Source of the DNA: Gammaproteobacteria bacterium | GTDB lineage: Bacteria; Pseudomonadota; Gammaproteobacteria; Pseudomonadales; Azotimanducaceae | Reading direction: 5' to 3' | Length of the DNA: 41,552 bases | NCBI GenBank assembly: GCA_028820495.1 | Contig: JAPPIX010000274.1 | Coordinates: 1 to 41,552, forward strand | Shown here: one piece after another, positions 17,082 to 25,051 of the stretch | Position numbering within the stretch: position 1 is the first letter of the stretch | Layout of the letters: every line of letters begins with the position of its first letter | The notes under the pieces: model-generated | Database searches by the model: none | Told to the model about the DNA's origin: nothing | What the model saw: only the letters and a program-made list of their open reading frames with translations | Translations under genes and position numbers: made by a program

Positions 17082-18569
17082 ATGACCATTTCAACCACTG
17101 TGCAGAATCCGCTGCGCCTATTTGTTGGCGGAGAGTGGCTAAAGCCGGAATCCGACGCGACCATCGACGTCCATGAATCCCACACGGGCCAACTCCACAC
17201 CACCGTTGCCGAAGCGTCCACCAAGGATGTGGACATCGCCGTGGCTGCAGCCAGGCGCGCCTTTGACGAGGGTCCGTGGCCACGGCTCAGCGCAGCGGAA
17301 CGCGCCTCTTACCTGAACAAGCTGGCTGACGCCCTCGAATCTCGAAGCGAGCAGCTCGCTCGTCAGACAACGCTTCAAAACGGCGGTCTGCTGGCCATGA
17401 CCCAAGGCGTGAATACGCCTTGGGGCGTTCATGCCCTTCGCTACTACGCGGACTTGGTCGTTAACAGCGACGCCAGTGAAGACCGCGACTGCATGAACGC
17501 AAACGCCACGATCAACAAGTTGCCGGTTGGCGTTGTCGCCGCCATCGTTCCCTGGAACGTCTCGTTCATCGCGGCCATGTCGAAGATTGCGCCGGCTCTG
17601 GCTGCGGGTTGCACCCTGATTCACAAGCCCTCTCCAGAAACACCCCTTGAAGCCTATGTGATCGCAGAGGCAGCAGAGGAAGCAGGCCTTCCACCTGGCG
17701 TGTTCAACGTGGTGGTCGCGGACAGGGAGGCCAGCGAACACCTGGTCAGTCACGATGGCGTCGACCAGGTCAGCTTCACCGGCTCCACGGCGGTTGGCAG
17801 CCAAATCGCCGCCATATGTGCCGGCAACGTCAAGCGTTGCAGCATGGAACTCGGCGGCAACGCGGCAGCCATCGTACTCGAAGACATGCCAATGCAAGCC
17901 GTCATTCCTGGCCTCCTCGGCACCAGCGCCCTCCTCAACAACGGTCAGGCTTGCATCGCCCAAAGCCGCATTCTGGTGCCCAGATCACAGTACGACGACT
18001 ATGTGGCGGCGCTTTCCGCCGCCGCAAACGGCGTGCAGGTTGGCGACCCGAATGAAATGACGACCCAATTGGGCCCCATGGTGTCGGCTAGGCACATGGA
18101 GACCATCCTGTCCTACATCGAGCTGGCAAGGTCCGAGGGCGCGACCATCGCGGCTGGAGGCAACCGAAAGCAGGATCTGCCAGAGCCTCTCTCTGGCGGG
18201 TGGTTCATTGAGCCGACCGTCATCGCGGACGCTGACAACAAGATGCGCATCTGCCAAGAAGAGATTTTCGGGCCGGTGGTTAAGGTGCTCGCCTATGAAT
18301 CCGAAGCCGAGGCCGTGGCGATGGCCAACGATCAGCCTTACGGGCTGTCCAGTTCCGTTTGGTCCACCAACCCAGAGAAGGCTGCGGTGCTGGCCAGTCA
18401 ACTCATGGCTGGGTCAGTGTACGTGAACGGAGCCATGACGATCGACATCAACGTGCCGTTCGGCGGGTTGAAAAAGTCAGGCCTTGGCGCCGAATGCGGG
18501 CCCGAAGGGCTTGGCGAATACCTGATCAACCAGGTCATATTCACGCCCAAGCCTGCCGCCGCCGGTTGA
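17082..18569 (+). CDS. NAD(P)-dependent aldehyde dehydrogenase
   Basis: 495-residue aldehyde dehydrogenase that oxidises an aldehyde to the acid. Key residues: Asn159 in VPWNVS, Glu256 in MELGGN and nucleophilic Cys291 in NNGQACIAQSR, plus EEIFGPVV and PFGGLKKSG near the C-terminus. GAGG stands before the ATG. The 78-bp gap upstream is the largest in this part of the train but shows no terminator. The product acid could be taken up by the acyl-CoA ligase at 7083-8633 or by the LuxE-like enzyme. The neighbouring LuxC would run the opposite conversion, so the two probably act on different intermediates. Confidence 0.93.
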   Translation: MTISTTVQNPLRLFVGGEWLKPESDATIDVHESHTGQLHTTVAEASTKDVDIAVAAARRAFDEGPWPRLSAAERASYLNKLADALESRSEQLARQTTLQNGGLLAMTQGVNTPWGVHALRYYADLVVNSDASEDRDCMNANATINKLPVGVVAAIVPWNVSFIAAMSKIAPALAAGCTLIHKPSPETPLEAYVIAEAAEEAGLPPGVFNVVVADREASEHLVSHDGVDQVSFTGSTAVGSQIAAICAGNVKRCSMELGGNAAAIVLEDMPMQAVIPGLLGTSALLNNGQACIAQSRILVPRSQYDDYVAALSAAANGVQVGDPNEMTTQLGPMVSARHMETILSYIELARSEGATIAAGGNRKQDLPEPLSGGWFIEPTVIADADNKMRICQEEIFGPVVKVLAYESEAEAVAMANDQPYGLSSSVWSTNPEKAAVLASQLMAGSVYVNGAMTIDINVPFGGLKKSGLGAECGPEGLGEYLINQVIFTPKPAAAG

Positions 18570-18576
18570 GCTGCTG

Positions 18577-19356
18577 ATGAACAAAAGCACATACATCAGA
18601 ACCGAGACCCTGGATGAGCACATACTGCTGATCACCCTCGACCGGTCGGAAGCCCGCAATGCGTTCAATGGAGAAATGGCGCATCAAATGGAGCGCGCCA
18701 TCGACCAATACGAGGCCGACGATCAGCTCTGGGCCGCCGTGCTTACCGCCAATGGCCCGACCTTCTCCGCCGGCCAGGACTTGAAGTCCGCCCGCACGGG
18801 GGATATGGGCGTCACCAAGAAAAGAGGCGCATTTGGCGTGATGCGGGTGCCGCCAGACAAACCACTGATCGCCTGCGTAAACGGGCAGGCGTTTGCAGGT
18901 GGCCTAGAACTGGTTCTTAGCTGTGACCTGATCGTCGCCAGCGACACCAGCGAGTTTGCCCTGACGGAAGCCAAACGCGCCCTAATGGCTGGCGGCGGCG
19001 GGTGTTTCCGCTTGCCACGGCGAATTCCCTATCACATCGCCATGGAGATGATCCTGACGGGTGCGCCCTTCACGGCTCAGCAAATGTTCAACTTCGGCCT
19101 GATTAATCGGCTGCAAAGGCCCGAAGAAACCTATGAAGCGGCCATCGAGCTCGCTAAGCAGTTGACCGCTAACAGCCCAATCGCAGTGCAGTCCTCAAGA
19201 ACCGTTGCCGCCCGCTCCTTCGCTGAACAGTGGAGCGAAGAGAAATCCTGGAAGGAGCAAGGCCCCTACTTCCAGCGAATACTGGATAGCGAAGACATGG
19301 TTGAGGGACTGGCGGCGTTCGCCGAAAAACGCGACCCCGTCTGGAAGGCCCGGTAA
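18577..19356 (+). CDS. Enoyl-CoA hydratase/isomerase family protein
   Basis: Crotonase-fold protein of 259 residues. The oxyanion-hole strands are seen in PTFSAGQDLK and NGQAFAGGLELVLSCDL, and Glu in ALTEAKRALMAGGGG would be the second acid/base. It starts 7 bp after the ALDH stop and has no obvious ribosome site, so translation is probably coupled. It would add water to, or isomerise, an enoyl-CoA during beta-oxidation of the pathway acid. Its sequence length is typical for the family, and specificity cannot be predicted. Confidence 0.9.
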   Translation: MNKSTYIRTETLDEHILLITLDRSEARNAFNGEMAHQMERAIDQYEADDQLWAAVLTANGPTFSAGQDLKSARTGDMGVTKKRGAFGVMRVPPDKPLIACVNGQAFAGGLELVLSCDLIVASDTSEFALTEAKRALMAGGGGCFRLPRRIPYHIAMEMILTGAPFTAQQMFNFGLINRLQRPEETYEAAIELAKQLTANSPIAVQSSRTVAARSFAEQWSEEKSWKEQGPYFQRILDSEDMVEGLAAFAEKRDPVWKAR

Positions 19357-19375
19357 CGGGGCGAAGCCTGGCTCA

Positions 19376-20647
19376 ATGGCCAATGGCATAGACATCGACG
19401 ACCTCCGCGAGCCCGTCATATCCGAAGCGGGCAGAAAGGTGCTTGCCGAGCGCGCCGCAATCCCGATCCCGTTCTCCATGGACGGCATACTCAAGTTTGC
19501 TGAAGGCGAGTTGGATGTGCCTCTCTACCGAGGCGAGTTCTTCCTTGAGCGGCTCGAGAGCTTCATGCTTGAAGGCAGCCGCGCCTGCCAGCTTTCGGAC
19601 GCTGGCAAGGGCTTTCTGACAGCAACGACGGCGAACCTAGTCATTCAACGTTCCCGCTTTGAGCATCTCTTTCAGCGACATCCGGAAATTGAGGACATTG
19701 AGTTAAACGCGCCGATTGTGCTGGCTGGCATTCCACGCTCCGGCACGACCAATTTGTCCAACATCATGGCCTCCGATTCTCGATTGAACGCGTTGACCTT
19801 TTGGGAGGGCTATCGCCCGGTCCCTTCACAGGACGTGCTAACCCGGAAAGTCGAAGATGATTCCCGCGATCTGTATTGGAAGAAGGGGCTTGAGGACATG
19901 CTTGCGGTCGCCCCGCTATTCCAAAACATGATCGACATTCCCTATGACGGCGCCACCGAAGAGACAACGCTGATGCACATGGCTGGCACGCCCGTAGGTC
20001 ACCAGAATCATGTTTACACGCCTGATTGGAACCGCTGGTTCTGGAAGGAGATGGACCCAACGATTCTTTACTCGTTTTTGAGGAAGGCCATCCAAGCGCT
20101 GCAGTGGCTTCGCGGCAACAACAAGCGCTGGATACTGAAGAGCCCGCATCACCTGGCGTTCTTGCCATCGGTTGATCGGTTTTTTCCGGGCGCGAAGTAC
20201 GTGATCACCCACCGTGATCCGGCGTCGTCGATGGTTTCCAACGCTTACATGATTGCCTACATCTTCCGTGAAACCCAGGACCAGCCCAACATAGAAGGCG
20301 CTTTCGAGGTGGCTACGGGCATGGGGCAAGGCATGATGGGCGGCCTGGTGCGCGACATCGATTCACTCAACCCCGCTGATGTCGAGCACATCTACTTCCA
20401 TGAATACATGGCTGACCCCATGGGCATGCTGAAACGAATCTATCAACGTGCCGAGCTGGAGTGGACAGAGCAGGCCGAAGGGGAGCTGAAGGCCTATATT
20501 GACAGCCATGAGCGCGGACGCCATGGCGGCAAGTTGATGTATCACCCAGAGCGCGATTTCAATCGAACCCGCAATGAGATTCGGGCGCCCTACAACACCT
20601 ATCTGGACAAGTTCCCGGACATACGCGTCGAGGAAAGCCATGGCTGA
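19376..20647 (+). CDS. Sulfotransferase family protein
   Basis: 423-residue protein with the PAPS-binding sulfotransferase fold. The 5'-phosphosulfate loop is GIPRSGTTN (118-126) and the 3'-phosphate-binding region is YVITHRDPASSMVSNAYM. It would transfer a sulfuryl group to a hydroxyl or amine. The length and the DPxG/DFNRTR end resemble the bacterial 'Sulfotransfer_3' group. It starts 19 bp after the hydratase stop and its end overlaps the start of a decayed gene resembling an alkylsulfatase. A sulfotransferase in an oxidative pathway is unusual; it may trap or export a hydroxylated intermediate. Upstream in-frame sequence back to 19205 belongs to the hydratase gene and is not taken as coding. 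Confidence 0.85.
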   Translation: MANGIDIDDLREPVISEAGRKVLAERAAIPIPFSMDGILKFAEGELDVPLYRGEFFLERLESFMLEGSRACQLSDAGKGFLTATTANLVIQRSRFEHLFQRHPEIEDIELNAPIVLAGIPRSGTTNLSNIMASDSRLNALTFWEGYRPVPSQDVLTRKVEDDSRDLYWKKGLEDMLAVAPLFQNMIDIPYDGATEETTLMHMAGTPVGHQNHVYTPDWNRWFWKEMDPTILYSFLRKAIQALQWLRGNNKRWILKSPHHLAFLPSVDRFFPGAKYVITHRDPASSMVSNAYMIAYIFRETQDQPNIEGAFEVATGMGQGMMGGLVRDIDSLNPADVEHIYFHEYMADPMGMLKRIYQRAELEWTEQAEGELKAYIDSHERGRHGGKLMYHPERDFNRTRNEIRAPYNTYLDKFPDIRVEESHG

Positions 20648-21041
20648 CCATTCCCGGCCGGGAACGGATACCCCGCTCTTCTACCGCGGCGACCTGGATG
20701 ACCAAGTTGTCACGGTCAACAACGGCGCGAAAGTCAATCGTGACTATGCCGCCGGTGACCGGACAGGCGTTCCCGCCCCCGAGCATTGATGCCATGCTGA
20801 GCCTACCCATCGGGCAGTTCGTCCGCCTGTTGCAGTACCGCATCATCGCCGAGAAGGCACAGCATCTCAATGCCGGAGTGGCGCTGACTTTTGCCGACGC
20901 GGACCAGACGCACGGCCTATCCGTCAGGCATGGCGCGGTGGAGTACACCAATCATCGACCGTGGAACAGGGAACGGCAACCGTATCGGGCGACCGAGACG
21001 CATTGGCAAGATTCCTTAATGCCTACGAAGGGACGCTCTAG
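20640..21041 (+). pseudogene. Relic resembling an alkylsulfatase (MBL-SCP2 type)
   Basis: No single frame spans this region. Frame 1 (20640-20789) reads MADHSRPGTDTPLFYRGDL...VVTVNNGAKVNRDYAAG and then stops, resembling the N-terminal region of class III alkylsulfatases. A second frame reads MLSLPIGQFVRLLQYRI...GVALTFADADQTHGLSVRHGAVEYTNH, resembling the C-terminal SCP2-like domain of these enzymes. After a shift near 20958, a third frame ends in TVSGDRDALARFLNAYEGTL and stop 21041. The metallo-beta-lactamase core (HxHxDH) that should lie between is missing, about 400 residues. I interpret it as an internally deleted, frameshifted gene. It sits between a sulfotransferase and the flavoprotein, and its end is 3 bp before the next ATG. 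Confidence 0.55.
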
Positions 21042-21044
21042 GAC

Positions 21045-22700
21045 ATGCCCAACGAACTTTCGATGACGCGTCGCGAGATGCTGGGAACGGCCAGCGCAGT
21101 CGGCGGGCTGGCGCTGCTGGGAAGCCCCTCGCCCGTCATGGCGCAAGACGCCCTCGACAAGGCAGTCCAAGCCTTCCGAAAAGTGGTCGGTGAACAGTGG
21201 GTGTACGCCAGCGAGGTGTCACGAGACCTTTATCGGGATGACTACTCACCCTTCTCAGGCACCGAGCAGGAGCCGGTGCCCAGTGCTGCGGTCGCGCCGA
21301 AGAGCACTGAGGAAGTGCAACGCATCGTCGAAATCTGCAACCAACACCGCATACCGTTCTGGGTGATTTCCACCGGCAAAAACCTCGGTTTTGGTGGGGC
21401 CGCGCCGATGCGATCCGACATGATCACCCTCGACCTCAAGCGCATGAACCGCATCATCGAGGTCAACGAAAAACAAGCCTACGCGGTCGTGGAGCCGGGC
21501 GTCAGCTTTCTGGACCTCTATCGCCACATCCAAGCCAGGGGACTTAAGCTCTGGATGACTGTGCCATCGCCAGGCTGGGGCAGCATTATCGCCAACTCGC
21601 TGGAACATGGCAGCGGCTACGGATTCCAAGGCGATCACATCATGAGTCTGTGCGGCTTGGAAGTTGTGCTCCCCACCGGCGAACTGCTCCGAACCGGCAT
21701 GGGTGCCATGGCCAATGCCAGCCAGGCCCACAACATCAAGTACAGCGTTGGCGCACATCTCGATGGGCTATTTGCCCAATCCAACCTCGGCGTTGTGACC
21801 CGCGCGGGCTATTGGCTCATGCCGGAACCCCAGGTTTTCGCCAGCGCGACGATCAAGGTGTATGGCCTTGAAGACCTAGTGCCCCTAGTTGACCTTGCCA
21901 CTCAACTGCGGCTCAAGGGCGCCATTGGCAGCTCGGTCAGAATCGGCGTTGGACTGACGGATCTCGCCCACGACCCTGAATTCAACCGCTCTGCGCTCGA
22001 CGCCCTCGTTGATCCAGCGGAGATGCAAAAGGCCCTCCTCGCTGTAATGAAGCAAAAGAACCTTGGGGCCTGGCACGCTCGCATGGGCTTCTATGGCAGC
22101 CCCAATCTAATCCGCGCTCAGTGGGAGGAAGTGCGCACCGCCTACGAACAGATTCCAAACGTGCAGTTTGACTATCAGCAGTATGAGGTGCCGTTGGCAA
22201 ATCCTGAGCAATTGGACGTCAAAACCAAGCTCATAGCCGGGGTGCCCTCATTGGCCGACTGGGTCACCAACGGAAGGGTTGAGGGGCACATCTTGAACTC
22301 ACCGGTGCTGCCCGCCGATGGCGAATCGGCCCTACGCGCGCATCGACTGGCCACTCAAGTGCACCAGGAGTTTGGTCGAGCCTTCGGCGGGGCTGAGATG
22401 CTGAGCCGCACGCCGCGGGAGATATTGATGACCATGGGTGCCGAAATCTTCAAGAGCGATCCGGCGGCCAATAACGTGACCATCAGACTGTTCAAGCAGC
22501 TCAGCATTGAGTTCGCCAAGCAAGGCTGGGGTGAAATTCGGGCGCATCCCGCGTTGATGGAATCCGTGCAGAACACCTACGGCTGGAATAACCACGCGAT
22601 GCGGCGCGTCAACGAAAGGCTCAAGGATTCGCTCGACCCCTTAGGTGTAATGGCCCCCGGCAAGAACGGCATCTACCCGCGGCGCATGCGGCCATCGTGA
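21045..22700 (+). CDS. VAO/PCMH-family FAD-dependent flavoprotein, Tat-exported
   Basis: 551-residue FAD enzyme of the vanillyl-alcohol oxidase/p-cresol methylhydroxylase group, which oxidises benzylic carbons of 4-alkylphenols. A twin-arginine signal (TRREMLG then a hydrophobic stretch and VMAQ) predicts periplasmic export. The FAD-binding region shows STGKNLGFGGAAP and VVEPGVSFLDL; the cap region ends GWGEIRAHPAL and LDPLGVMAPGKNGIYP, which aligns by eye with VAO. His415 in EGHILNSP aligns with the FAD-linking His422 of VAO. Unusual: VAO Tyr108 becomes Phe116 and Tyr503 becomes Ile498, so two phenolate-binding tyrosines are gone, while the Arg of GExR remains. The position of VAO Asp170 is Ser175. 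The next gene is a PCMH-type cytochrome. Numbering is from memory of VAO. Confidence 0.85.
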   Translation: MPNELSMTRREMLGTASAVGGLALLGSPSPVMAQDALDKAVQAFRKVVGEQWVYASEVSRDLYRDDYSPFSGTEQEPVPSAAVAPKSTEEVQRIVEICNQHRIPFWVISTGKNLGFGGAAPMRSDMITLDLKRMNRIIEVNEKQAYAVVEPGVSFLDLYRHIQARGLKLWMTVPSPGWGSIIANSLEHGSGYGFQGDHIMSLCGLEVVLPTGELLRTGMGAMANASQAHNIKYSVGAHLDGLFAQSNLGVVTRAGYWLMPEPQVFASATIKVYGLEDLVPLVDLATQLRLKGAIGSSVRIGVGLTDLAHDPEFNRSALDALVDPAEMQKALLAVMKQKNLGAWHARMGFYGSPNLIRAQWEEVRTAYEQIPNVQFDYQQYEVPLANPEQLDVKTKLIAGVPSLADWVTNGRVEGHILNSPVLPADGESALRAHRLATQVHQEFGRAFGGAEMLSRTPREILMTMGAEIFKSDPAANNVTIRLFKQLSIEFAKQGWGEIRAHPALMESVQNTYGWNNHAMRRVNERLKDSLDPLGVMAPGKNGIYPRRMRPS

Positions 22701-23080
22701 TGGGCAAGGGATCAGCCGAACACCTTCTTTGCGCCTTGGCGCTCTGTGGCTTGGGCTCAGTGTCAGTGGCTGATGAACCGGCGGGCAACACAGCGTCATC
22801 ACAGCAGTTTGAAGACGGTAGGGCCGTCTTTGAGCGGTGGTGTTGGGAGTGCCACGGCAAGCGCAATCCCCACGGCAGCGGCACCTGGAGCCTGAGAAAG
22901 CGAGATGGCGAGGGGCCATCACCCTACATCGAGGATCGAGCCGGCCTCACCTATGAGTACTTGGAACTCGTGGTGCGCAACGGCCAGCGATTCATGCCTC
23001 GGTTTCGCTACACCGAGATCAGCGACCGCGAACTTCGGGACATGTCCGTGTATCTGCAGAAGAGCCCCGCCAACCCATGA
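22700..23080 (+). CDS. Cytochrome c, p-cresol-methylhydroxylase type subunit
   Basis: 126-residue periplasmic mono-haem cytochrome c: signal peptide to about VSVA (residue 24), haem motif CWECH (48-52) and a likely axial Met in RFMPRFRYTEISD. That last block, together with YLELVVRNG, resembles the cytochrome subunit of p-cresol methylhydroxylase. The ATG overlaps the flavoprotein stop (TGATG), and the end overlaps the GST-like ATG (ATGA), so all three are translationally coupled. It should receive electrons directly from the flavoprotein, making that partner a dehydrogenase rather than an oxidase. A GTG three bases upstream is an alternative start. Confidence 0.87.
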   Translation: MGKGSAEHLLCALALCGLGSVSVADEPAGNTASSQQFEDGRAVFERWCWECHGKRNPHGSGTWSLRKRDGEGPSPYIEDRAGLTYEYLELVVRNGQRFMPRFRYTEISDRELRDMSVYLQKSPANP

Positions 23081-23997
23081 GCGCCATCATTCTCCATCAC
23101 TATGACCCCTCACCCTACGCCAACAAGATCAGGAAGGTGCTCGGCCACAAGGGGCTGGCTTGGCAATCGGTGATCATTCCCGAGGTCATGCCCAAGCCGG
23201 ACCTAGTGGCGTTGACCGGCGGATACCGGATGACGCCAGTGATGCAGATCGGTGCCAACATCTATTGCGACAGCCACCTGATCGCCGCTCAGATCGAACG
23301 CCTGCAACCCAACCCTAAGCTGTATCCCCAGCAGCAAGCGGCCAGCATCGCCGCCTTGGAACAATGGAGCAACAACCTGTTCCTGCCTCTGTTCGTCGTG
23401 GTGGTCGGGCACGGCGGCTTCATTGATGAGCCTTTTCTTGAGGACCGAAACAAGGTGATGCATGAAGCCCTAAGCCCTGAAGTGGCGAAAGCCAAGATGA
23501 CTGGGAGCTTGGCAAGCTTGCGCTCTGCGGTGGTTTTTCTGGAGCGGCAACTGGACGATGGGCCGCCCTATCTTCTCGGCAGCGAGCCGACCGCTGCGGA
23601 CTTTGCCGTTGAGGTCGTGACATCGGCCCTGTTCCTGCTGCCCCCATTCAGCGGACTGGTGGAGGGTTGCCCTCACTTGGCGGAATGGGCAGGGCGCATG
23701 GCCGCAATCCCCAACGGCGAACGCAGCGAAATCAGCAGTCAACAGGCCCTTGACGTGGCGCGAGAGTCCGAGCCCGTGATCGATGGCGGCACCAGTGATG
23801 GCCACGATGGGTTCGAGACTGGGGACATCGTCGAGGTGACGCCTTCCGGCCTGGGGCGCTGTCCCGTCGAAGGGCAGCTAGTGGTGAGCAATGCGCACGA
23901 AGTGGTTGTGCTGCGCGAAACCGATTCGCTGGGCGAAGTGGCGGTCCACTTCCCAAGAGCACATGTCGTTGTCAACAAGGTCGGTTCGAATCGATGA
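23077..23997 (+). CDS. Glutathione S-transferase-like protein with extra C-terminal domain
   Basis: 306-residue cytoplasmic protein. Residues 1-80 form the thioredoxin-like domain (HHYDPSPYANKIRKVLGHKGL, then MTPVMQIGANIYCDSHLIAAQIE), and 90-225 the helical GST domain with a PTAADFAVEV motif. The last 80 residues (DGFETGDIVEVTPSGLGRCPVEG...VHFPRAHVVV) are beta-rich and not part of the classical fold; some bacterial GST-like proteins carry a similar tail. It could use glutathione to conjugate or isomerise an electrophilic intermediate such as an epoxide or quinone methide. Start and stop each overlap the neighbours by 4 nt (ATGA). No catalytic Cys is obvious; a Ser or Tyr near residues 12-14 is the likely site. 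Confidence 0.83.
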   Translation: MSAIILHHYDPSPYANKIRKVLGHKGLAWQSVIIPEVMPKPDLVALTGGYRMTPVMQIGANIYCDSHLIAAQIERLQPNPKLYPQQQAASIAALEQWSNNLFLPLFVVVVGHGGFIDEPFLEDRNKVMHEALSPEVAKAKMTGSLASLRSAVVFLERQLDDGPPYLLGSEPTAADFAVEVVTSALFLLPPFSGLVEGCPHLAEWAGRMAAIPNGERSEISSQQALDVARESEPVIDGGTSDGHDGFETGDIVEVTPSGLGRCPVEGQLVVSNAHEVVVLRETDSLGEVAVHFPRAHVVVNKVGSNR

Positions 23998-25040
23998 AGG
24001 CGCTGGTCTTCAATGGGGAGCAAGGCGTTCAGCACCAGACCGTCGATGATCCCATGCTACGAGATGATGACGGCGCCATCGTCCGGGTCACGCACTGCTC
24101 CATTTGCGGCAGCGACAGTCAGTTCTACCATGGCTTCAACAACGCTTCGGATGATGTCGGCTTCTGCATCGGCCACGAAGCCGTGGGCGAAATCGCCGAG
24201 GTGGGCCGCAACGTCAACCACTTAAGCCCTGGCGACCCAGTGATGTTGGCCGGCCTGATCCTAGACACCTGCGGGGATTGTGCGACTTGCAAGGCGGGCC
24301 AACCGCGCTATTGCCGCCGACAGAATCTCACCATCTATGGCAACTCACTCAGGCTGCACGGCAGCCAAGCAGAAGCCGTTCTGGTGCCCAATGCCGATGC
24401 AAACGCCACCTTGATCCCCGACGGCATCAGCCACGAACAGGCCTTGCTGCTCACTGACACCTTGCCCACAGCGTTCATCGGCTGCCAACACGCCGCGATC
24501 AAACCCGGCAGCGACATTGCCGTAATCGGACTCGGCCCGATCGGCCTAATGGCCGTTGAACTGGCGTATGCGCTGGGGGCAGGCCGAGTGTTTGCCATTG
24601 ATCCCATCGCCTATCGCCGAGAAAAAGCCGAGGGGCTAGGTGCTACAGCTATTGCCCCTGACACCGCATTTGAAGCCATCGTCGAGGCAACTGACGGATT
24701 GATGGTCGGCTCCATCGTTGATGCAGCCGGCAACGATGCCAGCATAGAGCTGTCAGCCATGATTGCCGCCTACCACGGCACCATTTCCTGTGTCGGGATT
24801 TCCCACTCCCCGCACGTCAAGTACCCCCAAATCATGTCGATCGCAAAATCGTTGACCTTCCGCAGTGCACTGTCCTACGTGTCTGAAACCTGGCCGGACT
24901 TGGTGCCCATGCTGCAGCAGGGTCGCATCCAACCCGAGAAAGTGCTGAGCCACACCCTGCCGCTGGCGGAAGGCGAGCGGGCCTACGAACTGTTCATGAA
25001 CAAGCTGGACGACACGACAAAAATTGTTCTCAATCCCTAG
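23994..25040 (+). CDS. Zinc-dependent medium-chain alcohol dehydrogenase
   Basis: 348-residue MDR-family dehydrogenase. Catalytic zinc ligands Cys35 (HCSICGSD) and His61-Glu62 (GHEAVGE) are in place. Structural zinc is bound by Cys93, 96, 99 and 107 (CGDCATCKAGQPRYC). The Rossmann loop is IGLGPIGLMA. It is coupled to the GST-like gene by ATGA and precedes the second PQQ enzyme by 11 bp. It would oxidise an alcohol with NAD(P)+ in the cytoplasm, beside the PQQ enzymes acting in the periplasm. Its specific substrate cannot be inferred. Confidence 0.92.
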   Translation: MKALVFNGEQGVQHQTVDDPMLRDDDGAIVRVTHCSICGSDSQFYHGFNNASDDVGFCIGHEAVGEIAEVGRNVNHLSPGDPVMLAGLILDTCGDCATCKAGQPRYCRRQNLTIYGNSLRLHGSQAEAVLVPNADANATLIPDGISHEQALLLTDTLPTAFIGCQHAAIKPGSDIAVIGLGPIGLMAVELAYALGAGRVFAIDPIAYRREKAEGLGATAIAPDTAFEAIVEATDGLMVGSIVDAAGNDASIELSAMIAAYHGTISCVGISHSPHVKYPQIMSIAKSLTFRSALSYVSETWPDLVPMLQQGRIQPEKVLSHTLPLAEGERAYELFMNKLDDTTKIVLNP

Positions 25041-25051
25041 GCGTTACCTCC

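Noticed and set aside
17139..17963. 274-codon minus-strand frame inside the aldehyde dehydrogenase
   Set aside because: Shadow of the intact dehydrogenase gene on the plus strand, with no domain.
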